Of a stretch of 61,442 nt of DNA, positions 35,758 through 43,426 are shown in pieces. Numbering within the stretch: the stretch's first letter is position 1; each line of letters starts with the position of its first letter. The stretch lies in the NCBI GenBank assembly GCA_000701625.1, contig JNJK01000029.1:1-61442 (forward strand). The letters are read 5' to 3'. Made by a program: the position numbers and the translations under genes. The notes beneath the pieces are model-generated. The model saw only the letters and a list, made by a program, of their open reading frames with translations. It did no database searches and was not told where the DNA came from. Origin of the DNA: Lachnospiraceae bacterium MC2017 (GTDB taxonomy: Bacteria > Bacillota > Clostridia > Lachnospirales > Lachnospiraceae).

Positions 35758-36585
35758 TTATTGCATTATCATTGCCTTAACTGTCTCGATGACACTCAGT
35801 ATCTGATATTTTATAACATAGATCGGATCATTATAATCCATATAATCATCCTTTATTTTTTGTAGAAGCGGATATACATACTTCTCTGTTTCATCAACAT
35901 ATTCGATCATTTTTTTCCTCGAAAATGCAGATGCCATTGTAGAAATATTATTACACCTGTCCAGTGCCTTCACGATCGCAGCTGTCCTGTCCTTTGATAG
36001 TCCCTCATAATAATCTGTCATACTCTGGCCATCATGTTTTGTTAAAAGAGCTACCGAATGCTGCACAGATTCGGAGAAAGGCAGTTCGTAAGGTTTTACA
36101 TCACAATCCTCACAAACATCATGAAGTAAAATGACCGTAAGCACTTCATCATTTCGTATCCCCAGTGCATGTGCATGGCACGCCATCATAAGAGGATGGA
36201 TTATATACGGAACTTCTATTTCGGGATTAAACTTATTAGCCTTTCGCAGCGCTCCGCTGTGCATAGTCTGCGCATAGCTTAACGCTTTCCACGTCTGTTC
36301 AAGCTTTTCCATCTGTGCAATTGTCTTCAAACGGGTAAACATTCTTGACTCAGAAAACATCCTGTCCTTAACCGTCCACGATGGCTTTGACTCCATTTCA
36401 AAAAGATCTCTTCCCGAAATCTGCAAAGCATCAGCTATCCTTGCAAACGAGCTTCCCTCCGGAAGAAACTGGTTATCTTCCCAGGCTTTTATCACTTCCA
36501 CTGAAACAAAAACCTGCTCCGCAAGTTCTTCCTGCGTCATTCCGAGTATCTTTCTTCGTTCAGAAATTCTTTCTCCGATGGTCAC
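35758..36585 (-). CDS. XRE helix-turn-helix fused to a SpoT/MESH1-like HD domain
   Basis: A 275-residue protein. Residues 1-62 are an XRE DNA-binding domain (LGMTQEELAEQVFVSVEVIKAWE). Residues ~100-250 carry an HD fold in the order of (p)ppGpp hydrolases: Arg114, YIIHP with His130, LLHDVCED with His155, Asp156, Glu159 and Asp160, then ALDRCNN with Asp209 and Asn213. All metal and catalytic positions I can align are present, and no synthetase part follows. It may hydrolyse an alarmone-like nucleotide and couple this to DNA binding. A generic HD hydrolase remains possible. It has its own leftward unit. Confidence 0.75.
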   Translation of the reverse strand: MTIGERISERRKILGMTQEELAEQVFVSVEVIKAWEDNQFLPEGSSFARIADALQISGRDLFEMESKPSWTVKDRMFSESRMFTRLKTIAQMEKLEQTWKALSYAQTMHSGALRKANKFNPEIEVPYIIHPLMMACHAHALGIRNDEVLTVILLHDVCEDCDVKPYELPFSESVQHSVALLTKHDGQSMTDYYEGLSKDRTAAIVKALDRCNNISTMASAFSRKKMIEYVDETEKYVYPLLQKIKDDYMDYNDPIYVIKYQILSVIETVKAMIMQ

Positions 36586-36979
36586 TTTTATGCCTCCCGG
36601 TCTTTATTCAACAATTTGATCCACAAATAACGGGTTACTATCACATAATTGACACCTTCATCATTTCATGTTTACACAAAAATGTCCATCCAAAAAAACG
36701 AACTGTATAATATTTTGTACGTGTAATTTTTTGTTTTAGCATACATTTTTGTTTTTTGTATCCGATATACAGGATGTGAGGGTTAGAGAGATGTTAATAC
36801 ACATGATGGGGGATGTGTATTAATGAAGGAAGTGAATATAGTAAGGCTTCCTGTGAGTGGAAATGTGGGCAGAACTGCCGTAAAACGGCGGTTCTGCCCA
36901 CATTCGTAATTTTAAACGCAAAAATGCCAAAAAGTTCTTGATTTTTTAATAAAATGGGTGTAATATATTAAATCGTCGA
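36586..36979. other. Intergenic region with three hairpins, possible small RNA or peptide
   Basis: TTAATACACAT/ATGTGTATTAA (36794-36804/36813-36823) and a very strong AATGTGGGCAGAACTGCCG/CGGCGGTTCTGCCCACATT (36862-36880/36886-36904, loop TAAAA) stand out. TATAAT lies at 36706-36711 and TATCCGATA at 36759-36767. A 28-codon frame from ATG 36823 (MKEVNIVRLPV..., GGGGGA 9 nt upstream) ends at 36909 and contains the large hairpin; coding is doubtful. The last hairpin lacks a good T run. Confidence 0.4.
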
Positions 36980-37052
36980 TGGGCTATCGCCAAGCGGTAA
37001 GGCAACGGACTCTGACTCCGTCACTTCGAAGGTTCGAATCCTTCTAGCCCAG
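36980..37052 (+). tRNA. tRNA-Gln (CTG anticodon)
   Basis: Acceptor arms TGGGCTA and TAGCCCA pair. The anticodon stem ACGGA/TCCGT encloses loop CTCTGAC, giving anticodon CTG. The T arm holds GGTTCGAATCC. A terminator follows at 37068. Confidence 0.95.
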
Positions 37053-37067
37053 CTCTATATTTTCGAG

Positions 37068-37103
37068 AAGCGATGCGTTAAGATAAAAACGCATCGCTTT
37101 TTT
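37068..37103 (+). terminator. Terminator after tRNA-Gln
   Basis: AAGCGATGCGTT pairs with AACGCATCGCTT around an 8-nt loop, followed by TTTTT. Confidence 0.85.
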
Positions 37104-37190
37104 AATTTTTTCAGATATTCTTTTGTAGACCTTGAGAAAATACCAACCAGATGATACTCTAATTGATGCGCGACAGCGCAGGAAAAGTAG

Positions 37191-37213
37191 TTACAGTTCA
37201 GACGTAAACGGAG
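37191..37213. repeat. Dispersed palindromic repeat, half copy
   Basis: TTACAGTTCAGACGTAAACG matches, with one or two changes, the reverse complement of 40895-40913. Confidence 0.45.
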
Positions 37214-37256
37214 CATTTACTGCGGAGTTTACGACCAAAAACGTTGAAAAGCCATT

Positions 37257-37334
37257 GGATTTTGCCCATCGCCGAAGGCGATTTAATTGGCAAAATCCGT
37301 TACGTGAGCGAGCTGTAAGCGAGTGAACAGTAAC
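37257..37334. repeat. Nested hairpin plus dispersed palindromic repeat
   Basis: GGATTTTGCC/GGCAAAATCC (37257-37266/37289-37298) encloses CGCC-GAA-GGCG. Directly abutting it is the 36-bp palindromic repeat at 37299-37334, the near-identical partner of 350-385. The whole stretch downstream of the tRNA (37104-37397) has no credible gene. Confidence 0.65.
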
Positions 37335-37397
37335 GAAAAGTATCCATGACAGGGTGACTGCCTCTCTACTGACTAGATCAGGAAGGGAGGTGACGAG

Positions 37398-37517
37398 ATG
37401 ACAGATTACGAAATCATAATGGTAATGCTTGGAATCCTGGCATTATTGATTTCAAGCAGTAGTTTGTTAATTGCGTTACTGAGCTTTCTCGATAAGAGAA
37501 ACGACCGACGTAAATGA
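37398..37517 (+). CDS. Holin-like toxin peptide (type I toxin candidate)
   Basis: A 39-residue peptide: MTDYEIIMVMLGILALL, then a second hydrophobic stretch SSSSLLIALLSFL and a basic tail DKRNDRRK. The start, a single membrane span and charged end match the putative holin-like toxin group of Firmicutes. GGAAGGGAGGTG lies at good spacing upstream. Such peptides usually belong to type I toxin-antitoxin pairs repressed by an antisense RNA; an AGAGAG...AGATC stretch just downstream (37540-37556) partly mirrors CTCTCT...AGATC before the gene, but no antitoxin RNA was defined. Confidence 0.65.
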   Translation: MTDYEIIMVMLGILALLISSSSLLIALLSFLDKRNDRRK

Positions 37518-37607
37518 AAAATTAAAGATATAACGAAAGAGAGACCAGATCTTTTAGAGCAAAAAACACCCGCACTGTTTAAATTTCATCCAGTTCTTTA
37601 CTTGAAT

Positions 37608-37829
37608 CTACTTCCAAGTAATGTTTAACTCTCTATTATTCTGAACACAATCATTTAGATATAAATTTATAAGTGTTTGGTATGGTACACCTGTCCTCTC
37701 TGCCTGCCTCTTAAAATACTCGATGATGCTTGTTTCAATGTTTATCGTTATGGTCTTTTTTAATCTCTTAGCATAAGGGTTTGGTCTTGGATTCAGTTTA
37801 TCAATATCATAATTATCTCTCATATACAT
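37608..37829 (-). CDS. brnA: BrnA-type antitoxin
   Basis: A 73-residue ribbon-helix-helix protein. The RHH core reads KKTITINIETSIIEYFKRQA followed by GVPYQTLINLYL; the C-terminal ITWK is typical of BrnA. It would bind and neutralise BrnT and repress the shared promoter. The start at 37829 abuts the toxin stop (TGAATG), so translation is probably coupled; an ATG two codons later is equally usable. Confidence 0.82.
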   Translation of the reverse strand: MYMRDNYDIDKLNPRPNPYAKRLKKTITINIETSIIEYFKRQAERTGVPYQTLINLYLNDCVQNNRELNITWK

Positions 37830-38126
37830 TCACCCCCAATCATTATGATCGTTATAATAATGCTGTTCACTCTTAGTTGCCTTTCTCGCAGATATTAATC
37901 GTATTGTGTCCCCATCTCGATAACAGTGACTCACGATACATAATTTAGCGGTCTCGGAATATCCAAGAATCAGAAATCTGCTTTCATCTTCAGAATGATC
38001 CGGATCATCAAACAAAACTGCATTAACATCATAAAATACCGTTGACGCTTCTTCAAAAGACAGTTTGTGCTTGACCTTATTTATCTCGTTTTTATTTTCA
38101 TCCCATTCAAATGTTAATTCATCCAT
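37830..38126 (-). CDS. brnT: BrnT-type ribonuclease toxin
   Basis: A 98-residue toxin of the RelE-like BrnT fold. Typical motifs: FEWDENKNEINKVKHKLSFEEA at the start (the W-D-xx-K-xx-N-xx-KH pattern), then FDDPDHSEDESRFLILGYS and RLISARKATKSEQHYY at the end. It should cut mRNA under stress. I place the start at 38126: the -10 TATAAT at 38138-38133 puts the transcription start on this very ATG, so the message may be leaderless. Upstream in-frame ATGs would lie before the transcript start. Confidence 0.85.
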   Translation of the reverse strand: MDELTFEWDENKNEINKVKHKLSFEEASTVFYDVNAVLFDDPDHSEDESRFLILGYSETAKLCIVSHCYRDGDTIRLISARKATKSEQHYYNDHNDWG

Positions 38127-38132
38127 AAATAT

Positions 38133-38161
38133 ATTATACATATCTAATACATACAGCTCAA
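38133..38161 (-). promoter_or_regulatory. brnTA promoter
   Basis: Minus strand TTGAGC (38161-38156), exactly 17 bp, TATAAT (38138-38133). Seven bases later is the A of the brnT ATG. Confidence 0.7.
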
Positions 38162-38218
38162 TTAACAAAGTCTAAATTTGCCTAAATAATGGTTCTTTAT
38201 CTGCCTAAGCATTCTTAA

Positions 38219-38881
38219 ATTTACAACTGTTGTTGGGGTCGGGCGGAAATCGCCACCCAGCTATGGAATTTATTATACCGTTTACACCATGGCGATAATG
38301 AAGTCTTTAATTCGAATGATGAAGACAATAATGTAATCTATGACAATAATGATGTCTCTGATTCGACTGATGAAGACAATAGGCCTATTACTAATCCGAT
38401 AGATGACGATCCATCTGCTTCGAGACCTGACACACGTACAAACGATTCGCTTTCTGATAATATGTTCTCTGTCGTAGTTGGTTCTGCTACAATAACTTAT
38501 CCGAAAGAAATATCTTTCTTAAAGGGAAAGAAAGCAGCATTTAGCACAGGTGATGTCACTATAACAGATTCCGATGGATCTCAGCTTTCATATAAAGCCG
38601 TTAAGATTTCAAAGTCTACAAAGCCCGGATCAACATCCTTTAAGATCAAATCTCCTAGCGGAGATAAAGCGACAGCAAAGCTGATCAAGAAGTATAAATT
38701 CCCTGTAACAATAGTTCCTTATGAGGTTTCTACAAAGGACTCCATTACTGTTAATATAAACACTAAGGGTGTATTAAAGTCTGTTCTTGTAAATGGAATA
38801 AAGCTAAAGAAAAGTGAATTTTCTGGTACGGAAGATTCTCTTACATTCAGTGGAAGATTTACGGGAAACTGGTCCAAATAA
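38219..38881 (+). pseudogene. 5'-truncated cell-surface protein remnant
   Basis: The frame is open from 38219 to 38881, but the first ATG in frame is at 38462 and lacks a ribosome site. Upstream of that ATG it still reads as an Asp/Asn/Ser linker (DNEVFNSNDEDNNVIYDNND), typical of surface proteins. The downstream 139 residues are Lys/Ser/Thr-rich beta strands (SFKIKSPSGDKATAKLIKKY). The 5' end with its signal peptide is missing, so this looks like the tail of a gene truncated by rearrangement next to the toxin-antitoxin genes. A terminator still follows at 38901. Confidence 0.6.
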
Positions 38882-38900
38882 AACCTTTAAATAATTTTTC

Positions 38901-38937
38901 AAAAGCCCCAGGGAAATCACTTTCTCTGGGGCTTTTT
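38901..38937. terminator. Bidirectional terminator
   Basis: AAAAGCCCCAG-g-GAAA pairs with TTTC-t-CTGGGGCTTTT around TCAC. It lies between the surface-protein remnant and the symporter stop. Confidence 0.85.
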
Positions 38938-38939
38938 CG

Positions 38940-40409
38940 TCACGAAGCTTCGCTGTCTTCCTGCCATATGATGCTGTCTTTTTTTACAAATGGCCGGATC
39001 TCTCCACCTGTCTTTCTCTTCTTAATATGATTTAACTCATAATCTTTCAGAGATTCAATAGCCTCCTTTGAAAGCGGTATCAGAGCCATCATATTAAAAA
39101 TGGTCATAAGTCCGATTCCCACATCTCCGAGATCCCATACAAAAGTGTATGCTGCCATGCATCCGATAAACAGATTTATGATCGCTATTACTTTGTAGAT
39201 CGTCTGCGATGTCCAGTTATCACCGAAAACATAAGCCACATTTCCACGGGCATAAAACAATACTCCGATAAATGTTGAGAAACAGAAAAACCAAAGTGTC
39301 AGAGCGATAAATATCACACCTATATTTCCAAAATGATACCTCATTGCTTCCTGCAGGAGATCCATTCCACCAAGACCTGCCGTTACACTATCCGGAACCA
39401 GCAGCATCATAAATGCTGTACAGCTGCAGATCACGATCGTATCGATAAATACACCGAGAGCCTGTAACAGACCGGATTTTACAGGATGGCTCACATCAGC
39501 CGCTGCCGCTGCACATGGTGCTGAACCTGAACCTGCCTCGTTTGAGAAAAGCCCTCTCTTTACACCATTCATAAGGATCGCACCAAAAGCTCCCGAAGCA
39601 GCCTGTCTGAATCCAAATGCCTCCTGGAATATCCTTCCGAAAACCGAAGGCAGTGCACTGATATTTGTAATGATCACAAATAAAGTCAGCAGAAAATAGA
39701 ATGTTGCCATAACAGGAACGATCACGTCCAGAACCTTAACGGATATATTCTTTCTAAGCACGATAAATGCGCTTATAGTGCAAAGAATTACCGCTGTAGC
39801 AATAGGCGGTACATGAAAAGCATTGTCAAATGCCGATGATACAGAATTACCTATTACCTGACTGATACCGCACCAGCAGAGCAGTCCGGAAAGTGCAAAA
39901 AGGATTGCCAAAATACTTTTTTTCTTTTTACCCTTAAATAGCGAATGAAGATAAAAAGCCGGTCCTCCGCGATAGCCTCCATAGAGAGGATCCTTTTCTT
40001 TATAGATCTGAGCCAGCGTCGATTCTATAAAAGCCGTGCTGGAACCAATGATCGCAGTGATCCACATCCAGAAAACCGCTCCTGCTCCTCCGGCAGAAAC
40101 TGCGGCTACCACACCGACCAGATTTCCCATACCAACACGTGTGGCTGTAGAAACGATCAAAGCTTCCAGACCGGACACAGCATTTTGCTTACCGTTTTCG
40201 TTTTTCTTTTCAACTGCAACGGTCAACATTTCCGGCAAGAGTCTTATCGGTAAAAAACGTGTTATGAATGTGCAGAATATGCCTGCCGGTATAAGCAGGA
40301 TAATAAGCAGTGAAAGCCCAAGTGATCCGCCTCCCGGCAAAGAAATCGTTATAAGATCTCCCCACAAAAGATTATAAACAGCTGTAACTAAACCCATAAT
40401 TTTGATCAA
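38940..40409 (-). CDS. AGCS-family Na+:alanine/glycine symporter
   Basis: A 489-residue membrane protein with about 11 helices. Family motifs are clear: RVGMGNLVGVVAAVSAGGAGAVFWMW, YRGGPAFYL and NEAGSGSAPCAAAAA. AgcS/AlsT proteins import alanine or glycine with Na+. The soluble C-terminus is charged. It is a single gene with its own terminator and faces away from the polyamine operon; there is no sign of a functional link to it. Confidence 0.9.
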   Translation of the reverse strand: MIKIMGLVTAVYNLLWGDLITISLPGGGSLGLSLLIILLIPAGIFCTFITRFLPIRLLPEMLTVAVEKKNENGKQNAVSGLEALIVSTATRVGMGNLVGVVAAVSAGGAGAVFWMWITAIIGSSTAFIESTLAQIYKEKDPLYGGYRGGPAFYLHSLFKGKKKKSILAILFALSGLLCWCGISQVIGNSVSSAFDNAFHVPPIATAVILCTISAFIVLRKNISVKVLDVIVPVMATFYFLLTLFVIITNISALPSVFGRIFQEAFGFRQAASGAFGAILMNGVKRGLFSNEAGSGSAPCAAAAADVSHPVKSGLLQALGVFIDTIVICSCTAFMMLLVPDSVTAGLGGMDLLQEAMRYHFGNIGVIFIALTLWFFCFSTFIGVLFYARGNVAYVFGDNWTSQTIYKVIAIINLFIGCMAAYTFVWDLGDVGIGLMTIFNMMALIPLSKEAIESLKDYELNHIKKRKTGGEIRPFVKKDSIIWQEDSEAS

Positions 40410-40884
40410 CCTTTATTTGATTATTTTTAATGTGACGTTGATACATTTTACTATCTAATCAAGTAAATTTAAAGCGTTACGCTTTAACTTCTTAAAGTGA
40501 TAAAGAATGATCATGAAAGTTTAGGTTTTATAAGGGTTGACAGACAACTGTCTTTTATGCGCGCACACTTTTAACTATATTGTATTTTTGAATTCATGTA
40601 TCTTGCACAATCATCAGCATTAAATGTATGCAATGTGTCAAAAAATACCAATGGAGTGTCTCTGAAAACAACTTTGCGGTTGACATACTGCTTATTTTTG
40701 TTATTCTGTATGTCGATAGATACATTTCTGTTTCTATAAAGACCTGCTGCAGAAATTTCGTTATTTACTGTGAAAAGCTCATCGGACAGGGCCGGTCGTT
40801 GCCGAAGTGGCGTGGAGCCACATATTGATCGAGTTAAAAGCTCAATTTTATAAGATGGTTACTCTATAACCGGTGTTAAAAGAT

Positions 40885-40918
40885 TACGTTCACTCGTTTA
40901 CGTGTGAACTGTAATAAC
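40885..40918. repeat. Dispersed palindromic repeat, symmetric copy
   Basis: TTACGTTCAC and GTGAACTGTAA form inverted arms around TCGTTTAC. It lies within the candidate leader RNA. Confidence 0.55.
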
Positions 40919-40989
40919 AAAAGCACACTTGTGAAACGTTCAATAGGCAATCTGACAGAGACAGATCTGAAATGATTAAGAGAATGATA

Positions 40990-41028
40990 ACAGGCAGTGC
41001 TGTAATACGCGGCACTGCCTGTTTTTTT
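40990..41028 (+). terminator. Terminator 75 nt before the polyamine operon
   Basis: ACAGGCAGTGC pairs with GCACTGCCTGT, followed by TTTTTTT. It ends whatever is transcribed from upstream, unless it is overridden. Confidence 0.85.
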
Positions 41029-41103
41029 ATCGTCAGGACTCTCTGATACCTATAAGTGTAAAAAACAGAATGCCGTAGTCTTTAAGTTAGGGATGAGAGG
41101 AAA

Positions 41104-42564
41104 ATGAATCTTGAAAATCAGAAAAAGGCGCCGATCTATGATGCCTTAGAGCGCTTTCGTAAATTGCATGTCGTTCCTTTTGATGTGCCGGGACACAAAA
41201 GAGGACGCGGAAATCCGGAACTGGTAAATTTCCTTGGGCAGCAATGTGTAGGGATCGATGTTAATTCCATGAAACCTCTGGACAACCTGTGTCATCCGGT
41301 TTCTATCATCAAAGAAGCCGAAGAACTGGCAGCAGATGCATTTGGAGCTGCACATTCTTTCCTTATGGTTGGAGGAACCACCTCAGCCGTGCAGGCCATG
41401 GTTCTGTCTGCATGTAAGGCCGGTGATAAGATCATCCTTCCTCGAAATGTGCATAAAAGCGCTATTAATGCACTTGTACTCTGCGGCGCTACTCCGGTTT
41501 ACATTGATCCAAAAGTAGATACCGAACTTGGTATTCCCCTCGGAATGGAAGTTGCGGATGTTAAAAAGGCAATGGAAGAAAACCCCGATGCCAAGGCAGT
41601 TCTCATAAATAATCCTACTTACTACGGAATCTGCTCTGACCTCAGAACTATCGTAAAAATGGCTCATGATCATCACATGCTTGCACTCGTTGATGAAGCT
41701 CATGGAACACACTTTTACTTTAGTGATGAGCTCCCCTGTTCTGCCATGGAAGCAGGGGCAGATATGGCGTCCATTTCCATGCATAAATCAGGAGGAAGTC
41801 TCACCCAGAGTTCCTTATTACTCCTCGGACCTCAGATGAATCCAGGATATGTAGGACAGATAATCAATCTCACACAGACTACGAGCGCTTCCTATCTACT
41901 GATGGCGAGTCTCGATCTCTCCCGCAGAAATCTTGCTTTACGTGGAAAAGAATCATTTGAAAAAGTTGCCCGCATGGCTGAGTATGCACGAGAAGAGATA
42001 AACGCGATCGGCGGGTACTATGCCTACGGAAAAGAACTTATAAACGGCGGAAGTGTTTATGACTTTGATGTAACGAAGCTTGCTGTTCTGACTCACAGGA
42101 TCGGCCTTGCCGGCATTGAAGTATATGATCTCCTTCGTGACGAGTATGATATTCAGATGGAGTTTGGAGATATTAGCAATATCCTTGCATATATTTCGAT
42201 CGGTGATTCTATTCAGGATATAGAACGTCTGGTAGGGGCACTGGCTGATATTTACAGATTATATTCAAAGCCGGAGAAAAAGCTTTTTTCTGCAGAATAT
42301 ATCTCACCCACAGTCGTTACGACTCCACAGACTGCATTTTATGCGGATAAAGAATCGCTTCCGATAATGGAATGTGCGGGCCGTGTCTGTGCAGAATCAG
42401 TCATGTGCTACCCTCCGGGAATACCGATCCTCGCCCCCGGAGAAGTGATAACCCGTGACATCATAGAGTACATCCGCTTTGCCCAGGAAAAAGGCTGCTC
42501 TATGCAGGGACCTGAGAGCGATGATATCTCACGCCTCAATGTACTGAAGAAAGGAACCTACTAA
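41104..42564 (+). CDS. speA: Arginine decarboxylase (PLP, Orn/Lys/Arg family)
   Basis: A 486-residue PLP enzyme of the short fold-I decarboxylase type. The PLP lysine is in SMHKSGGSLTQSS; VPFDVPGHKRGRGN and DEAHGTHF are family blocks. By fold alone it could act on ornithine, lysine or arginine. The operon also encodes agmatine deiminase and N-carbamoylputrescine amidase, so arginine to agmatine is the best call. It is the first of six tightly spaced genes. Ribosome site GAGAGGAAA precedes the ATG. Confidence 0.87.
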   Translation: MNLENQKKAPIYDALERFRKLHVVPFDVPGHKRGRGNPELVNFLGQQCVGIDVNSMKPLDNLCHPVSIIKEAEELAADAFGAAHSFLMVGGTTSAVQAMVLSACKAGDKIILPRNVHKSAINALVLCGATPVYIDPKVDTELGIPLGMEVADVKKAMEENPDAKAVLINNPTYYGICSDLRTIVKMAHDHHMLALVDEAHGTHFYFSDELPCSAMEAGADMASISMHKSGGSLTQSSLLLLGPQMNPGYVGQIINLTQTTSASYLLMASLDLSRRNLALRGKESFEKVARMAEYAREEINAIGGYYAYGKELINGGSVYDFDVTKLAVLTHRIGLAGIEVYDLLRDEYDIQMEFGDISNILAYISIGDSIQDIERLVGALADIYRLYSKPEKKLFSAEYISPTVVTTPQTAFYADKESLPIMECAGRVCAESVMCYPPGIPILAPGEVITRDIIEYIRFAQEKGCSMQGPESDDISRLNVLKKGTY

Positions 42565-42565
42565 A

Positions 42566-43426
42566 ATGGAATTCTGGTTTGAAGAATTACACACGAACAA
42601 TGTAAAGATGTCTATTCGTGTAGATAAACAGCTTTTCTCACGTGAAAGTGAATATCAGAGAATTGATGTTTTTCAATCACCGGAATTTGGACGCTTTCTC
42701 TGTTCTAACGGAAGCGTGATCTTTTCTGAAGCAGATGAGTTCGTTTATGACGAAATGATCGTTCACGTACCGATGGCAGTTCATCCCGGTGTAAAAAAAG
42801 TGCTGGTGATCGGCGGCGGAGACGGCGGTGTTGCGCGTGAGCTTTCATATTACGATGAAATAGAAGAAATTGACGTCGTTGAAGAAGACCAGCTTTTTAT
42901 CGACGTTTGTAAAGAATGGTTTCCGGACAATGCCTGCGGTCTGGATGATCCCAGAGTAAAGATCTACAACGAAAATGGTCTTCGTTTCCTAAGATCACGA
43001 CACGACCAGTATGATCTCATAATAAACGACTGTACCGATCCACTCGGACATACGGCAGGCATGTTTACTAAGGAATTTTACGGAAATTGTTTCCGTGCCC
43101 TTCATGATGACGGGATCATGGTCTATCAGCATGGAAGTCCCTTCTTTGACGAAGACGAAGATTCCTGCAGAGCGATGCACCGGAAGGCTTATCGAAGCTT
43201 CCCGATAAATCGTGTTTATCAGGCTCATATCCCGACATGCCCGGCAGGATACTGGTTATTTGGCTTTGCCAGCAAGAAATATCATCCGTTAAAGGATTTT
43301 GACCGTCAGCGATGGAATGACAGAAATATAAAAACATGGTATTACACAACACATCTTCATTGCGGCTCGTTTATGCTGCCGCGTTATGTTGAAGATCTTT
43401 TACGTGAGGAGGAAAACAAGTCATGA
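42566..43426 (+). CDS. speE: Spermidine synthase (aminopropyltransferase)
   Basis: A 286-residue enzyme of usual length. The decarboxy-SAM pocket shows VIGGGDGGVARELSYY, the following acidic EEIDVVEED, and the catalytic NDCTDPLGH. It transfers an aminopropyl group to putrescine. One base separates it from speA. Its donor, decarboxylated SAM, needs SpeD, which is not in the window, while the two genes that follow give a donor-independent route to spermidine. Confidence 0.9.
   Translation: MEFWFEELHTNNVKMSIRVDKQLFSRESEYQRIDVFQSPEFGRFLCSNGSVIFSEADEFVYDEMIVHVPMAVHPGVKKVLVIGGGDGGVARELSYYDEIEEIDVVEEDQLFIDVCKEWFPDNACGLDDPRVKIYNENGLRFLRSRHDQYDLIINDCTDPLGHTAGMFTKEFYGNCFRALHDDGIMVYQHGSPFFDEDEDSCRAMHRKAYRSFPINRVYQAHIPTCPAGYWLFGFASKKYHPLKDFDRQRWNDRNIKTWYYTTHLHCGSFMLPRYVEDLLREEENKS

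Larger units (their letters stand above)
40680..41028 (+). ncRNA. Candidate terminated leader RNA upstream of the polyamine operon
   Basis: TTGACA (40680-40685), 16 bp, TATTCT (40702-40707) is the best promoter in this 694-bp gap. The ~310-nt stretch that follows has several hairpins (TGGC-gtgga-GCCA, GGTTA-ctc-TATAACC, the palindromic repeat at 40885) and ends at a strong terminator 75 nt before the decarboxylase start. No long credible frame exists. It could be a stand-alone RNA or a termination-controlled leader. The rest of the gap (40410-40679) holds only small palindromes such as GACAG-ACAA-CTGTC (40539-40552). Confidence 0.4.

Noticed and set aside
37132-37326. 64-residue frame downstream of tRNA-Gln
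   Set aside because: It is made of the palindromic repeats and a nested hairpin, lacks a ribosome site and has no protein-like pattern.
36980-38900. Integrated element with tRNA-Gln attachment site
   Set aside because: No direct repeat of the tRNA 3' end and no integrase were found in the patch.
40628-40828. 66-residue frame in the gap before the polyamine operon
   Set aside because: No ribosome site; it overlaps the best promoter and looks like chance coding in A/T-rich DNA.
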